Part shown: piece by piece, positions 37,240-45,778 of the stretch
Layout: every line of letters starts with the position of its first letter
Numbering within the stretch: the stretch's first letter is position 1
Assembly: GCF_003323715.1 (NCBI RefSeq)
Contig: NZ_QOIN01000025.1
Coordinates: 62,001 to 126,000 of the forward strand
Reading direction: 5' to 3'
From: Streptomyces diacarni
GTDB lineage: Bacteria > Actinomycetota > Actinomycetes > Streptomycetales > Streptomycetaceae
DNA: 64,000 nt
Program-made: the position numbers and the translations under genes
Notes under the pieces: generated by a model
What the model was told of the DNA's origin: nothing
The model's input: the letters and a program-made list of their open reading frames with translations, nothing else
Database searches by the model: none

Positions 37240-37788
37240 CTACGCCGGCCAGGCGCGGGTCGCGTACCGGGCCGCGTCCAGGAGTCGGGTGCGGTCGGCG
37301 CCCTCGCGGGCTCGGGCGGCCATGCCGGTCAGTACGGTGTCGATGAACGCGGCGATCTGGTCGGCCTCGGCGACGGACGTGAGTTCTCCCTCGGCGGCGG
37401 CCCGGCGCAGACGTGCCCGGATCATGCCGCGGGTCTTGTCGCGCCGCTCGGTGAGCCGCGGCTCTCCCATGACGAGGCAGCCGGGGGGCTGTCCGGGCGC
37501 CGTGAAGTGCTCGGCCGACGACCGCAGCAGGCGTTCGACCGCCTGCCGTGCCGTGGGTGCCGACAGGTCGCGCTCCAGATCCTCGTCCAGGTGCTCGGTG
37601 TAGAGCGCACACGCCTTCTCGAACAGGGCGTTCTTGTCGCCGAAGGCCGCGTACAGGCTCGGTGCGGCGATCCCCGCCTCCGCGCAGACCTGCGCGACGC
37701 TCACACCGTCGTATCCCCGCTCCCAGAACGCGCGCATCGCCATCCGGAGCACCGCGTCCTTGTCGAACGTCCTCGGTCTTCCTGTCAT
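37240..37788 (-). CDS. TetR-family transcriptional regulator
   Basis: The 182-residue regulator starts MTGRPRTFDKDAVLRMAM with the helix-turn-helix GVSVAQVCAEAGIAAPSLYAAFGDK. The ligand domain includes PPGCLVMGE, where many AcrR-type members carry a conserved Cys. It is divergent from an enoyl-CoA hydratase gene, with a palindromic site between, so it most likely represses that gene and itself. Confidence 0.92.
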   Translation of the reverse strand: MTGRPRTFDKDAVLRMAMRAFWERGYDGVSVAQVCAEAGIAAPSLYAAFGDKNALFEKACALYTEHLDEDLERDLSAPTARQAVERLLRSSAEHFTAPGQPPGCLVMGEPRLTERRDKTRGMIRARLRRAAAEGELTSVAEADQIAAFIDTVLTGMAARAREGADRTRLLDAARYATRAWPA

Positions 37789-37802
37789 ACGCCAACCGTA
37801 AC

Positions 37803-37830
37803 GCACGCTAAAGAACGTGCTACGGTTCTT
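37803..37830. promoter_or_regulatory. Candidate operator between TetR and enoyl-CoA hydratase genes
   Basis: AAGAAC-N8-GTTCTT at 37811-37830 and an overlapping GCACG-N8-CGTGC at 37803-37820 are inverted repeats in the divergent spacer. Confidence 0.6.
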
Positions 37831-37896
37831 CTGTAATGGCCCTTAAACAAGGGTGGTCGGACGGCGCCCCCGCGCCTTGCCCGAAGGAGCACAGCG

Positions 37897-38757
37897 ATGA
37901 GCTACAGCGGATACAAGTCCTTGCTGGTCCGTACGCAGGACCGGATCGCCTGGGTGACCATCGACAACCCGCCGGTGAACACCGTCGACGCCACGCTGGC
38001 CGGCGACCTCAAGGCGTTCGCCGGCCAGGTGGCCGCCGACGAGGACATCGCCGTGATCGTCCTCCAGTCGGCCAACCCCGAGTTCTTCTCCGCCCACGCG
38101 GACTTCGAGTGGTCCTTCGACCCGAGCACCCTCATGGCCCTGGCCGACCCCGAAGCCGACCCCGCCCTCAACCCACTCCAACAGCTCAACGAGCGGCTGC
38201 GCACCCTGCCTCAGGTGACCATCGCGAAGCTGCGCGGTCACGCCCGCGCGGGCGGCGCCGAACTGGCGATGACCGCGGACATGCGCTTCGCCGCCGCGGA
38301 CCACACCTGGCTGTCCCAACCGGAGTCGCTGATGGGCATCTTCCCCGGCGCAGGCGGCACCCAGTACCTCAACCGGCTGGTCGGCCGGGCCCGCGCCCTG
38401 GAGATCGTGCTGGGAGCCGAACCGCTCGACACCTCCACCGCCGAGCGCTACGGGTGGATCAACCGCGCGCTGCCGGACGCACACCTCGACGCGTTCGTCG
38501 ACGCCCTCGCGCGCCGCATCGCCGCCCTGCCCCGGGGCGTGGCCGCCGCCGCGAAGGAGGCACTGGACGCCGCCGAGGCGAGCGGCCCCGTGCCCCACCT
38601 GCCGGAAGAGGCCGCCGCCCATGCGAAGGTCTACCCCTCCCCGGACGACGTCGTCCACCGGCTCCGCGTGCTGATGGACCACGGCGGGCAGACACGCAAC
38701 GGCGAACTACGCCTGGAGCGCCTGCTCGAATCCATTCCCTGGGCCCACCACTCCTGA
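37897..38757 (+). CDS. Enoyl-CoA hydratase/isomerase family protein
   Basis: The 286-residue crotonase-fold protein shows the oxyanion-hole segments AHADFEW and GHARAGGAELAMTADMRFA and the active-site loop SLMGIFPGAGGTQYL. The Glu in QPESLMG is retained, so hydration activity is plausible. It is longer than many members through its C-terminal helices. AAGGAG lies about eight bases before ATG 37897. It is probably controlled by the divergent TetR gene. Confidence 0.9.
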   Translation: MSYSGYKSLLVRTQDRIAWVTIDNPPVNTVDATLAGDLKAFAGQVAADEDIAVIVLQSANPEFFSAHADFEWSFDPSTLMALADPEADPALNPLQQLNERLRTLPQVTIAKLRGHARAGGAELAMTADMRFAAADHTWLSQPESLMGIFPGAGGTQYLNRLVGRARALEIVLGAEPLDTSTAERYGWINRALPDAHLDAFVDALARRIAALPRGVAAAAKEALDAAEASGPVPHLPEEAAAHAKVYPSPDDVVHRLRVLMDHGGQTRNGELRLERLLESIPWAHHS

Positions 38758-38867
38758 ACGCCCCATCGACCATGCCCACCAGGCACCTCGGTGCCGGAGG
38801 CCCCGTGTCTCCGGCACCCGCGACCCGCGCCGCCGCTTGGAGCCGTCGTCCGGGGCGAGACGTGAGC

Positions 38868-39170
38868 CTAGGCCAACGGTTCCCAGGCGAAGGCGTCCCC
38901 GGCACGCCGTACCCGGCCGAAGGGGACGTCGGCGAAGTGGACGCCGAACCCGACGATGCCCTCGTCGGCGAGCCGGCCGAGCACCTCGCGCCGGAGTCCG
39001 GCCGATGCGTCGGGGGCCGGTTCTCCCACCATTGCCCAGTCCGGGTGCGCGACCTGCACCGGGGAGTGCAGGACGTCGGCGAACGCGAGCAGGCGGTCGT
39101 CACCGGACGTCACCTCGTACCCCATTTGCCCGCCCGTGTGACCACCCGCCGCATGTGAAAGGAACTTCAG
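38868..39170 (-). pseudogene. Metallo-beta-lactamase-fold hydrolase C-terminal remnant
   Basis: The minus strand encodes AAGGHTGGQMGYEV, then DDRLLAFADVLHSPVQVAHP and GFGVHFADVPFGRVRR, the C-terminal half of an MBL-fold hydrolase including one metal-binding His. The reading continues without stop up to the start of the HIT gene on the other strand, but the N-terminal HxHxDH half is gone. It is best read as a truncated gene disrupted by rearrangement. Confidence 0.75.
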
Positions 39171-39172
39171 CC

Positions 39173-39607
39173 GTGCCCACTCAGTTCTCCCGCATCATCG
39201 CCGGTGAGCTGCCCGGACGCTTTGTCTGGCAGGACCCCGAGGTCACCGCGTTTCTCACCGTCGCGCCCTTGCGGCCCGGCCACACCCTCGTTGTCCCCCG
39301 GCACGAGATCGATCGATGGACGGATGCCGACGGTGCACTTCTGGGGCGGTGCATGGAGGTCGCCCAGGCCGTTGGGCAAGGGGTGCAGCGGGCTTGGGAC
39401 GCTCCGCGGGCCGGCCTCGTCATCGCGGGCTTCGAGGTGCCGCACCTGCACATCCATGTCGCTCCTGTCTGGGACATGTCCGACTTCGATTTCACCAAGG
39501 CCAAGCCGGAGAGGAACCAGTCCGCTCTGGACGACGCCGCGGAAAAGCTGCGTGCCGCCCTGCTGGAACTCGGTTATGAACAGGGCCGGGACACCGACCG
39601 CCGTTGA
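39173..39607 (+). CDS. HIT-family nucleotide-binding protein
   Basis: The 144-residue protein carries the histidine-triad motif HLHIHVAP near residue 92 and the N-terminal PGHTLVVPRHEID of HIT hydrolases, which cleave nucleoside phosphoramidates or similar substrates. GTG 39173 follows AAAGGA by about ten bases. Its 5' flank coincides with the broken MBL-fold gene on the opposite strand. Confidence 0.88.
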   Translation: MPTQFSRIIAGELPGRFVWQDPEVTAFLTVAPLRPGHTLVVPRHEIDRWTDADGALLGRCMEVAQAVGQGVQRAWDAPRAGLVIAGFEVPHLHIHVAPVWDMSDFDFTKAKPERNQSALDDAAEKLRAALLELGYEQGRDTDRR

Positions 39608-39741
39608 TACTCCAAGGAGACGCTGATCATGAGTAGCCACCCGGACGTGCCGACGCCGCCGCGCCCCCGATCCCGGCCGCGCGCACCCATTGGCTCGCAC
39701 TCGCCGACCACCTGAACGACGGTGCCACCTTCGACTACATC

Positions 39742-41259
39742 GTGTGCGGCGCCGGTACGTCCGGTTCCGTCCTGGCCGGCCGGCTCGCGGCGGATCCGGC
39801 CGTCACGGTACTGCTCGTCGAGAGCGGCGGCGACGACGATGACGAGCATGTCCGCGATCCTGACCTGTGGCCGGCCAACCTCGGCAGCGAGCGGACCTGG
39901 GACCACGTCACGGAGCCTAACCCGCACCTGAACGGGCGCCGGCTCGCTTACGCCACCGGCCGCGGGCTGGGTGGGGGCAGCGCCGTCAACGCGGGTGTGT
40001 GGGCCCGTGGCCACCGCACCGACTGGGACTCCTACGCCGCGGCCACGGGTGATCCCGCATGGGGCTACGCGCATGTACTGGAGCACTACCGAAACATCGA
40101 GGACTGGCAGGGCGTGCCCGACCCCGAACGCCGGGGTGCCGGCGGGCCGATGCGGATACGGCCGTCGCAGGACGTGCACCCGCTGTTCACCGCCTTCCTC
40201 GACGGCGCCGAGGCCACCGGCATCCCCCGTTTCGACAGCGCCAACGGCGTCTTGATGGAGGCGGACTCCGGTTGCGCCGTGCGGGACGAGAATATCCACG
40301 ACGGCGAGCGGCAGACCCCCTTCCGCCGCTACGTCGCCGACCGTGTCGGGCAGCCGAACCTCACGGTACTGCCGCACACGACGGTCTCCCGCGTCCTGCT
40401 CTCTGCAGGCCGGGCCCGCGGCGTCGACATCGTGCGCGACGGCCGGCCGCTGCGCGTCAACGCCTCACACGAGGTGGTGCTGTCGCTGGGCGCACTCGGC
40501 ACCCCGGCCGTACTCATGCGATCCGGGATCGGGGACGAGAACGAACTGCGCAACCTGGGCACCCCGGTGCTCCAGCACCTGCCCGGCGTCGGCCGCAACC
40601 TCGACGACCACATACGCCTGCCCTGCATGTGGGAGGCGACAGACCTGCCGCTGCCAGTGCCCACACGCAGCCAGGCCGTCTGCTTCTGGCAGGACGAAAC
40701 ACGACCGGGCGCACCGGAGTTCGTCATGTACCTCTCGCCGGCGCCGTCCGTCTCCACCGAGAGCGCGGCCCAGTACCCGCCGCCGGAGCGGTGTTTCACC
40801 CTGATGCCTGCCATGCGCTCGCGGGGCGGCAGCCGAGGCCGGGTCCGCCTGGCGAGCACGGACCCGATGGCCGGACCGCGCATCGAGACGAACTTCCTCG
40901 CCGACCCCGACGACGTGCGCTCGGCCCTGTCCGCCGTGGCCATGGCCCGGGAGATCGGCAACTCCGCGGCACTGCGCCCGTTCGTCGAGCGGGAGGTGTC
41001 CCCGGCGTCGTCGGTGACGGACACGGGGGAGAAGTTCCTGCGCAACGCTGCGGAAACCTTCTGGCACCAAAGCGGTACGTCCCGGATGGGACGGGATGAG
41101 GGAGCCGTCGTGGACGCGAGGCTCAAGGTGTACGGCATCGAGGGCCTGCGCATCGCCGACGCCTCGGTGCTGCCCCATGTGACGGTCGCCAACACCATGG
41201 CCCCTTCCATGGTGGTCGGCCAGCGGGCGGCCGAGATCCTCGCGGCCGAACAGGGCTGA
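39742..41259 (+). CDS. GMC-family FAD oxidoreductase, N-terminus disturbed
   Basis: From GTG 39742 the 505 codons encode a glucose-methanol-choline oxidoreductase. CGAGTSGSVLAGRLA is the FAD glycine motif, GGGSAVNAGVWARG the GMC signature 1 region, LSLGALGTPAVLMRSGIG signature 2 and TFWHQSGTSRMG plus LPHVTVANTMAPSM the catalytic His and Asn. The first beta-strand FDYIV is in the same frame upstream but no start codon precedes it. ATG 39629, which has a good AAGGAGA site, is in another frame that stops at 39713. A frameshift near 39640-39710 is likely, so the gene may be a recent pseudogene or use GTG 39742. Confidence 0.82.
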   Translation: MCGAGTSGSVLAGRLAADPAVTVLLVESGGDDDDEHVRDPDLWPANLGSERTWDHVTEPNPHLNGRRLAYATGRGLGGGSAVNAGVWARGHRTDWDSYAAATGDPAWGYAHVLEHYRNIEDWQGVPDPERRGAGGPMRIRPSQDVHPLFTAFLDGAEATGIPRFDSANGVLMEADSGCAVRDENIHDGERQTPFRRYVADRVGQPNLTVLPHTTVSRVLLSAGRARGVDIVRDGRPLRVNASHEVVLSLGALGTPAVLMRSGIGDENELRNLGTPVLQHLPGVGRNLDDHIRLPCMWEATDLPLPVPTRSQAVCFWQDETRPGAPEFVMYLSPAPSVSTESAAQYPPPERCFTLMPAMRSRGGSRGRVRLASTDPMAGPRIETNFLADPDDVRSALSAVAMAREIGNSAALRPFVEREVSPASSVTDTGEKFLRNAAETFWHQSGTSRMGRDEGAVVDARLKVYGIEGLRIADASVLPHVTVANTMAPSMVVGQRAAEILAAEQG

Positions 41260-41360
41260 TGGAAAGCCGGTCCCGAGGGCGGACTGATCAGGTGGCGGCG
41301 ACGCGGGCGGTGGCGGTGGGCCCGTCCTGCCGGACTGCGAGGCCGTCCTGATCGGCGGCC

Positions 41361-41409
41361 GCGCCCCGGGCCGCGGCCCGGGGCGCGGCCCGGGGCGCGG
41401 CCCGCGCGC
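41361..41409. repeat. G/C-only inverted and direct repeats
   Basis: GGGGCGCGGCCC units repeat about three times. The flanking 41260-41653 spacer holds no supported gene. A minus-strand MFIAGASRGPGLE at about 41445 resembles an SDR N-terminus but is only about 13 residues long. Confidence 0.5.
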
Positions 41410-41653
41410 ATTCCAGCCCCGGGCCGCGCGATGCGCCGGCGATGAACATCGAGGGAACCGACTGGGCCACCTTCCCGCCGTCGAGTCCTCAACGACTGGG
41501 CGACCCTGGGCAGGTGGGCCGTGAGCACCCCGACAGCCCAATGGACCGGTACCGGCGGCGTCACAGCGCGAGCCCCCGGAGTCCACGACTGACACAGTGA
41601 TGCGACTCCACGACATACCCGGATTCTTCCCCCGTCAACCAAGAGGGAACTTC

Positions 41654-42370
41654 ATGTCCATATACGTGCTCGTTCATGGCGCTTGGCACAGTGGCGCCTG
41701 CTGGGACCGGACAGTTCTGCGGCTGGAGTCCGCGGGGCATCAGGTGTACGCCCCTTCCCTGACCGGCCACGGGGACCGTGCACACCGGCTCGGCCCCGAC
41801 GTGGGGCTCGACACGCATGTCGAAGATGTCGTCAGCCTCATCCTCGCCGAAGACCTCACCGAGGTGATCCTCGTGGGGCACAGCTACGCGGGGATGCTCG
41901 TGTCGGCGGTAATCGACCTTGTCCCCGAGCGCATCTCCCATGCGGTCTACGTCGAAGCGCTGGTACCTGCGGACGGCGAGAGTGCGGCCGACGTTCTCCC
42001 GGCCCACCAGGTCGAATTCATGATCCAACTCGCCGAAGGGGCCGGTGACGGCTGGCGGATCCCACCGCTCCCCGAACTCCCCTATCCCGCAGGTTTGTTC
42101 GGGGTCACCGACCCGGATGACGTGGCGTGGTTGCGCGGCACTCTGTCCGACCAGTCACTGCGAACCCTTCAGCAACCCGTCCGCCTGGTGAACCCGGCGG
42201 CCGACAGCGTCCCGCGCACACACATCCACTGTGTCGGAGGGGAACGGCGGGCCGTTCCCCCGCTCCAGCCCAACGGAGAACCCGCGGTGGTGTGGGAGCT
42301 GGACACCGGCCACGACTGCATGATCACCGCTCCGGACGGCCTCACCGCACTGCTGCTCAAGATCCCGTGA
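41654..42370 (+). CDS. Alpha/beta hydrolase (EstC/methyl-salicylate-esterase type)
   Basis: The 238-residue hydrolase starts MSIYVLVHGAWHSGACWD, the classic N-terminus of the small EstC-like esterase family. The nucleophile Ser is in LVGHSYAGML and the catalytic His in DTGHDCMI. It is cytoplasmic with no signal. AAGAGGGAA precedes ATG 41654. An IS481-type remnant begins at its 3' end. Confidence 0.9.
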   Translation: MSIYVLVHGAWHSGACWDRTVLRLESAGHQVYAPSLTGHGDRAHRLGPDVGLDTHVEDVVSLILAEDLTEVILVGHSYAGMLVSAVIDLVPERISHAVYVEALVPADGESAADVLPAHQVEFMIQLAEGAGDGWRIPPLPELPYPAGLFGVTDPDDVAWLRGTLSDQSLRTLQQPVRLVNPAADSVPRTHIHCVGGERRAVPPLQPNGEPAVVWELDTGHDCMITAPDGLTALLLKIP

Positions 42371-42490
42371 CGGACGGGCAGGGCTCGGGCGAGGTCGGCG
42401 GCGCGGTAGCAGGCTCCGTCGTCCGTGACGATCCGCTGGATGCGGTTGATGCCGTGGGCGGCGAAGAAGGCCCGGGCCCGGTGGAGGGCG
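42364..42490 (-). pseudogene. IS481-type transposase fragment
   Basis: The minus strand encodes RARAFFAAHGINRIQR and IVTDDGACYRAADLARAL, matching the integrase-core segment with the second catalytic Asp (TDNG-like) of IS481/IS3-type transposases. Only about 42 residues remain; the fragment abuts the esterase stop codon. Confidence 0.72.
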
Positions 42491-42746
42491 GAAGCGCACG
42501 CCGGTCCGTCGGTTGCCGGACTGCGAGAAAGTGCAGCAGCGCCGGCTCCGGTTCCGGTTCCGGTTCCCCGCCCGGGAACCGTCCTGCCGCGTGTCGCTCT
42601 CGCCGACCGCGTCGGGCAGGCCGCCGTGCGAAGGAGAGGGCCTCTTGGGGTGTGGAAGCGGAAGGACAGAGGGCGACCACGCCGGCGGCCCACCGTGACC
42701 CCCTCTGGGGAGAGTCCGAGGGATGCGGGCCCCGTGGGCTCTTCCG
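42491..42746. other. Spacer after IS481 fragment
   Basis: No gene is supported. A short GGTTCC microrepeat lies at about 42545-42572. Confidence 0.4.
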
Positions 42747-42815
42747 TTTCCCACGTCGCGGATGACGCATTTCCCACGTCGCGGGTGACGTGGCTTCCGC
42801 GTCGCGGGTGACGAA
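42747..42815. repeat. Three direct ~23-bp repeats upstream of the P450 gene
   Basis: TTTCCCACGTCGCGGATGACG-type units begin at 42747, 42770 and 42794. Each contains ACGTCGCGGGTGACG, itself partly palindromic. They end about 28 bp before the P450 start and could be operator repeats. Confidence 0.72.
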
Positions 42816-42843
42816 CGTGTCGAGCGGAGAGGATCCTGACCGC

Positions 42844-44025
42844 GTGAAGAAATCCGCGCAGGACCGTCAGGAGCCCCACGGCCGTGGTGACACCCCGCCC
42901 TTCACGTGCCCTGTCCAGCGAGTGCGGGGCGGCTCGTCCGGGCACACCAGTTACCTCGTTACCGGATACGCGGAGGCCAGGCAGGCGCTCGGCGACCCGC
43001 GCTTGTCGAAGGACACCGCCGCCTTCTTCGCCGACAAGCAGTCCAGTCGCCGGCTGCACCCCGCGGTGGCGCGGAGCATGCTGGCCGGCGACCCTCCGCG
43101 CCACACCCGCCTGCGCAAGCTGGTGACCAAGGCGTTCACCACGGGCGCGGTCGACGCGCTGCGCCCGTTCATCGCGCAGGTGACCGCCGCCCTCCTGGAC
43201 CAGTGGCCCGCCCCTGGCCGGGTCGACGTGATCGCGGACCTGGCCATGCCTCTTCCCGTCACGGTGATCTGCGAGCTGCTCGGCGTGCCCGAGGCCGACC
43301 GGCCGCAGGTCCGGCGCTGGTCCGCCGACCTCTTCGCTGCTGGCCGCCCCGAGCGGATCGACGCGGCCTCGCACGAGATCGCCGCGTACATGACGAACCT
43401 CATCGCCGAGAAGCGGGACCGCCCTGGCGACGCGCTCCTCGACCACCTCATCCTGGTCCGGGACGGTGCAGAGCAGCTGAGCGAGGAGGAATTGGTCTCC
43501 CTCGCCGTCCTCCTCCTCGTCGCCGGCCACGAAACCACGACCAACTTCCTGGGTTCCGCCCTACTCGCGCTCCTTCAGCAACCCGCCGACCTGGAACGCT
43601 TGCGCAGGGACCCGGATCTCGTGCCTGGCGCGCTGGACGAACTGCTGCGCCACAGCTCCCCCGTCAGCACCGCCACGTTCCGGTACACGACAGAGCCCCT
43701 CGCGCTGGGCGGTGTCGAGATCCCCGCCGGCGCCCCGGTCCAGGTGGCCATCGGATCCGCCAACCGCGACCCCGAGCGCTTCGCCTCCCCCGACCGGATC
43801 GACCTCGGCCGCAACGCCGGCGGCCACCTCGCCTTCGGCCACGGGATCCACCGATGCGTCGGGGCGCCACTGGCCCGCGCGGAGGCGGAACTCGCCCTGC
43901 GAGCGGTCTTCGCCCGTTTCCCCGAGATCCGACTCGCCGTGCCTCCGGAGCAAGTGGCCTGGCGGCCGACCCGCTTGGTCCACGGGCCGGCGGCCCTTCC
44001 CGTCCTCGTCCAGACGGCGACCTGA
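42844..44025 (+). CDS. Cytochrome P450 (CYP107-like)
   Basis: The 393-residue bacterial class I P450 has the I-helix LLLVAGHETTTNFLG, ExxR in the K helix region (ALDELLRHSSP), and the heme loop FGHGIHRCVGAPLARAE with the Cys ligand. It would need ferredoxin and reductase partners, which are not adjacent. GTG 42844 follows GAGAGGA by nine bases and gives normal P450 length; an in-frame GTG at 42790 lies inside the upstream repeats. Substrate not inferable, but nearby esterase and GMC genes hint at a small tailoring or degradative cluster. Confidence 0.93.
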   Translation: MKKSAQDRQEPHGRGDTPPFTCPVQRVRGGSSGHTSYLVTGYAEARQALGDPRLSKDTAAFFADKQSSRRLHPAVARSMLAGDPPRHTRLRKLVTKAFTTGAVDALRPFIAQVTAALLDQWPAPGRVDVIADLAMPLPVTVICELLGVPEADRPQVRRWSADLFAAGRPERIDAASHEIAAYMTNLIAEKRDRPGDALLDHLILVRDGAEQLSEEELVSLAVLLLVAGHETTTNFLGSALLALLQQPADLERLRRDPDLVPGALDELLRHSSPVSTATFRYTTEPLALGGVEIPAGAPVQVAIGSANRDPERFASPDRIDLGRNAGGHLAFGHGIHRCVGAPLARAEAELALRAVFARFPEIRLAVPPEQVAWRPTRLVHGPAALPVLVQTAT

Positions 44026-44154
44026 GGATTTTTGATGCGCCCACTGCTCGTCGCCCGAAGAGAATCCGCACCTCGTGCCGCACTCCGTGCCCGGTGGGGG
44101 CACACATGCGTGGGTCAGAGGAGTGAATCCGACGTCTGTAGTGACCATTGGCGA

Positions 44155-44250
44155 TCAGGGAGCGTTGACGTGTGCTCCGGTCGTCCAGTTGCGCCAGATC
44201 GTGGCTGCGCAGGCAAGGAGTCGTTGCCCGACGCGGGCGAAGACTCCGGC
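44155..44250 (-). pseudogene. Transposase C-terminal fragment (minus strand)
   Basis: Translation gives GVFARVGQRLLACAAT and IWRNWTTGAHVN ending at a stop, resembling the C-terminal helix (RVxQRLLALxAxIWxN) of common actinobacterial IS transposases. Only about 31 codons remain. Confidence 0.55.
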
Positions 44251-44590
44251 CGGGGGCCGGCCGCCACGACCTGACCGCCGCCCGCACCCACCGCATCGTC
44301 CGGAACTGCGAACGCCAGGGAATCCCTATCCTGGCCGACCGCGCCTCTACAGGTGCCGGCCCCTGGGTCACCACCGGACGCAGACGCCCGCCCCGCGGGC
44401 AGCTGACGCCGACAGAACGGACCGTCAACCGGGCACTGGCCACATCCAGCCACCGTTCGAACGCGGCATGGCGCGACTCAAGTCCTGGCGGACCTTCCGA
44501 AGACCGCGATGCAGCCCGAACCACATAGCGTCAATCGCCAAGGCGGTCCTCACCCTGGAGAGGCAACGCCGAAAACGCTCACTCATCTAG
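44240..44590 (+). pseudogene. IS5-like transposase remnant, frameshifted
   Basis: The plus strand encodes HDLTAARTHRIVRNCE, GIPILADRASTGAGPW and RRPPRGQLTPTERTVNRA in one frame, and from about 44455 FERGMARLKSWRTFRR and SIAKAVLTLERQRR in another. Together they form the DDE C-terminal domain of an IS5-type transposase; the N-terminus is missing and at least one frameshift is present. Confidence 0.8.
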
Positions 44591-44803
44591 GGGCGCGCGC
44601 ACGGGCGTCACCTGTCAGGGTGGTGACGCCGAACTCTATGTCCTCGTCCCGCCCGTGTCGCCGAGCTCTCGGGAGGTCGTCGCATCTTGTGGCGGCCCCT
44701 TTCGCTATTCCGACCGCCCGCAGGACAAGACGCTTGCGCGACCCGACATCCACGCGCCGCGGCATCGCGTTGCGCGACACAAGAGAGGAAACCACCCCTC
44801 CTC
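44591..44803. other. Spacer before the kinase gene
   Basis: No gene supported. CGCGACAC-AAGAGAGGAAACC just before 44804 includes the ribosome-site-like AGAGAGGA of the next gene. Confidence 0.4.
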
Positions 44804-45373
44804 ATGACCGAGAACTCCCGGGCCCGGTGCGGCGGGGAAAGCAACGGCGTCATCGTCATCTCGGGCATCTCCGCGGCGGGCAAGTCCACCGTCGCGCAGG
44901 CTCTGGCCGAGCGGCTGGACCGGTCGGCCCACGTGCGCGGCGACTTCTTCCGCCGCATGATCGTGGGCGGCCTGGTGAACATGACCGCGGAGCCGGACCC
45001 GGAGGCGCTCGCCCAACTCCGGCTCCGGTACCGGCTGGCTGCGGCGTCCGCCGACGCGTACTGCGCGGCGGGCTTCACCGCGATCGTCCAGGACATCGTG
45101 CTGGGCGAGCACCTGGCGGAGATGACCGAGCTCATCACGAGCCGGCCGCTGGCCGTGGTCGTGCTGGCACCCGACCCCGACGCGGTGCTGGAGCGGGAGC
45201 AGCAGCGTGCCAAAACCGGGTACGGCCCGCACTGGCAGCCCCGGGAGCTGGACGCGGTGCTGCGCCAGAGCACCGCGCGGATCGGGCTGTGGCTGGACAC
45301 CTCGCACCAGACGGTGGACCAGACCGTGGACGAGATCCTCAAGCGCGCCTGGACGGAGGGCGCCGTCTCCTGA
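44804..45373 (+). CDS. P-loop kinase-like AAA ATPase
   Basis: The 189-residue P-loop NTPase has Walker A GISAAGKSTVAQAL near residue 21 and the RGDFFRRMI segment of small-molecule kinases such as chloramphenicol-phosphotransferase-like and zeta-toxin-like ATPases. VVVLAPDPDAVLEREQQR and WLDTSHQTVDQTVDEI complete the fold. No antitoxin or other partner is adjacent, so a nucleoside/sugar/antibiotic kinase is as likely as a toxin. ATG 44804 follows AGAGAGGA. Confidence 0.82.
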   Translation: MTENSRARCGGESNGVIVISGISAAGKSTVAQALAERLDRSAHVRGDFFRRMIVGGLVNMTAEPDPEALAQLRLRYRLAAASADAYCAAGFTAIVQDIVLGEHLAEMTELITSRPLAVVVLAPDPDAVLEREQQRAKTGYGPHWQPRELDAVLRQSTARIGLWLDTSHQTVDQTVDEILKRAWTEGAVS

Positions 45374-45415
45374 AGTTCCGGGCCGCACCCCGGAGTCGCC
45401 CCGCGCACAGGAGAC

Positions 45416-45665
45416 ATGAGCTGCGCACCACAGCCATCGGACCGCACGGAGACCGGGTCGGCGTCGTAGGCCTCGAATGCATGGGCATGGCCTACGCCTA
45501 CGACCCGCACGAACGTGACGTGACGAGACGGCCTCGGTCGCCACCATCCACCGCGCACTCGGCCTGGGCGTCGACCTCGTCGGCACGGCGGACGTCTACG
45601 GCCGTCACCCCGACGGGGAACTGGTCGGACGACGTGTCCGCAGCCGACAGGCCCTCACCGCGTAA
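45416..45665 (+). pseudogene. Aldo/keto reductase N-terminal remnant
   Basis: LRTTAIGPHGDRVGVVG and LECMGMAYAYDPHERD are in one frame, then ASVATIHRALGLGVDL and GTADVYGRHPDGELVG in another, giving the first about 75 residues of an AKR including the catalytic Asp-Tyr pair (DVYG). It then ends at TAA 45665. At least one frameshift and the missing C-terminal two-thirds show decay. Confidence 0.78.
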
Positions 45666-45778
45666 GGGGCTGCTCGTTCTCACGGCCACCGTACGCAAGC
45701 GGCCCTGGCTCTTCGGCGCGGCGCTCGCGGCCGGCGCTCTGTCCGGCCAATCGTGTTCGCCGTAGCCCATGCCGGCGG

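Noticed and set aside
41420..41465. SDR-like GASRGPGLE fragment on the minus strand
   Set aside because: Only about 13 matching residues in highly repetitive G/C-rich DNA.
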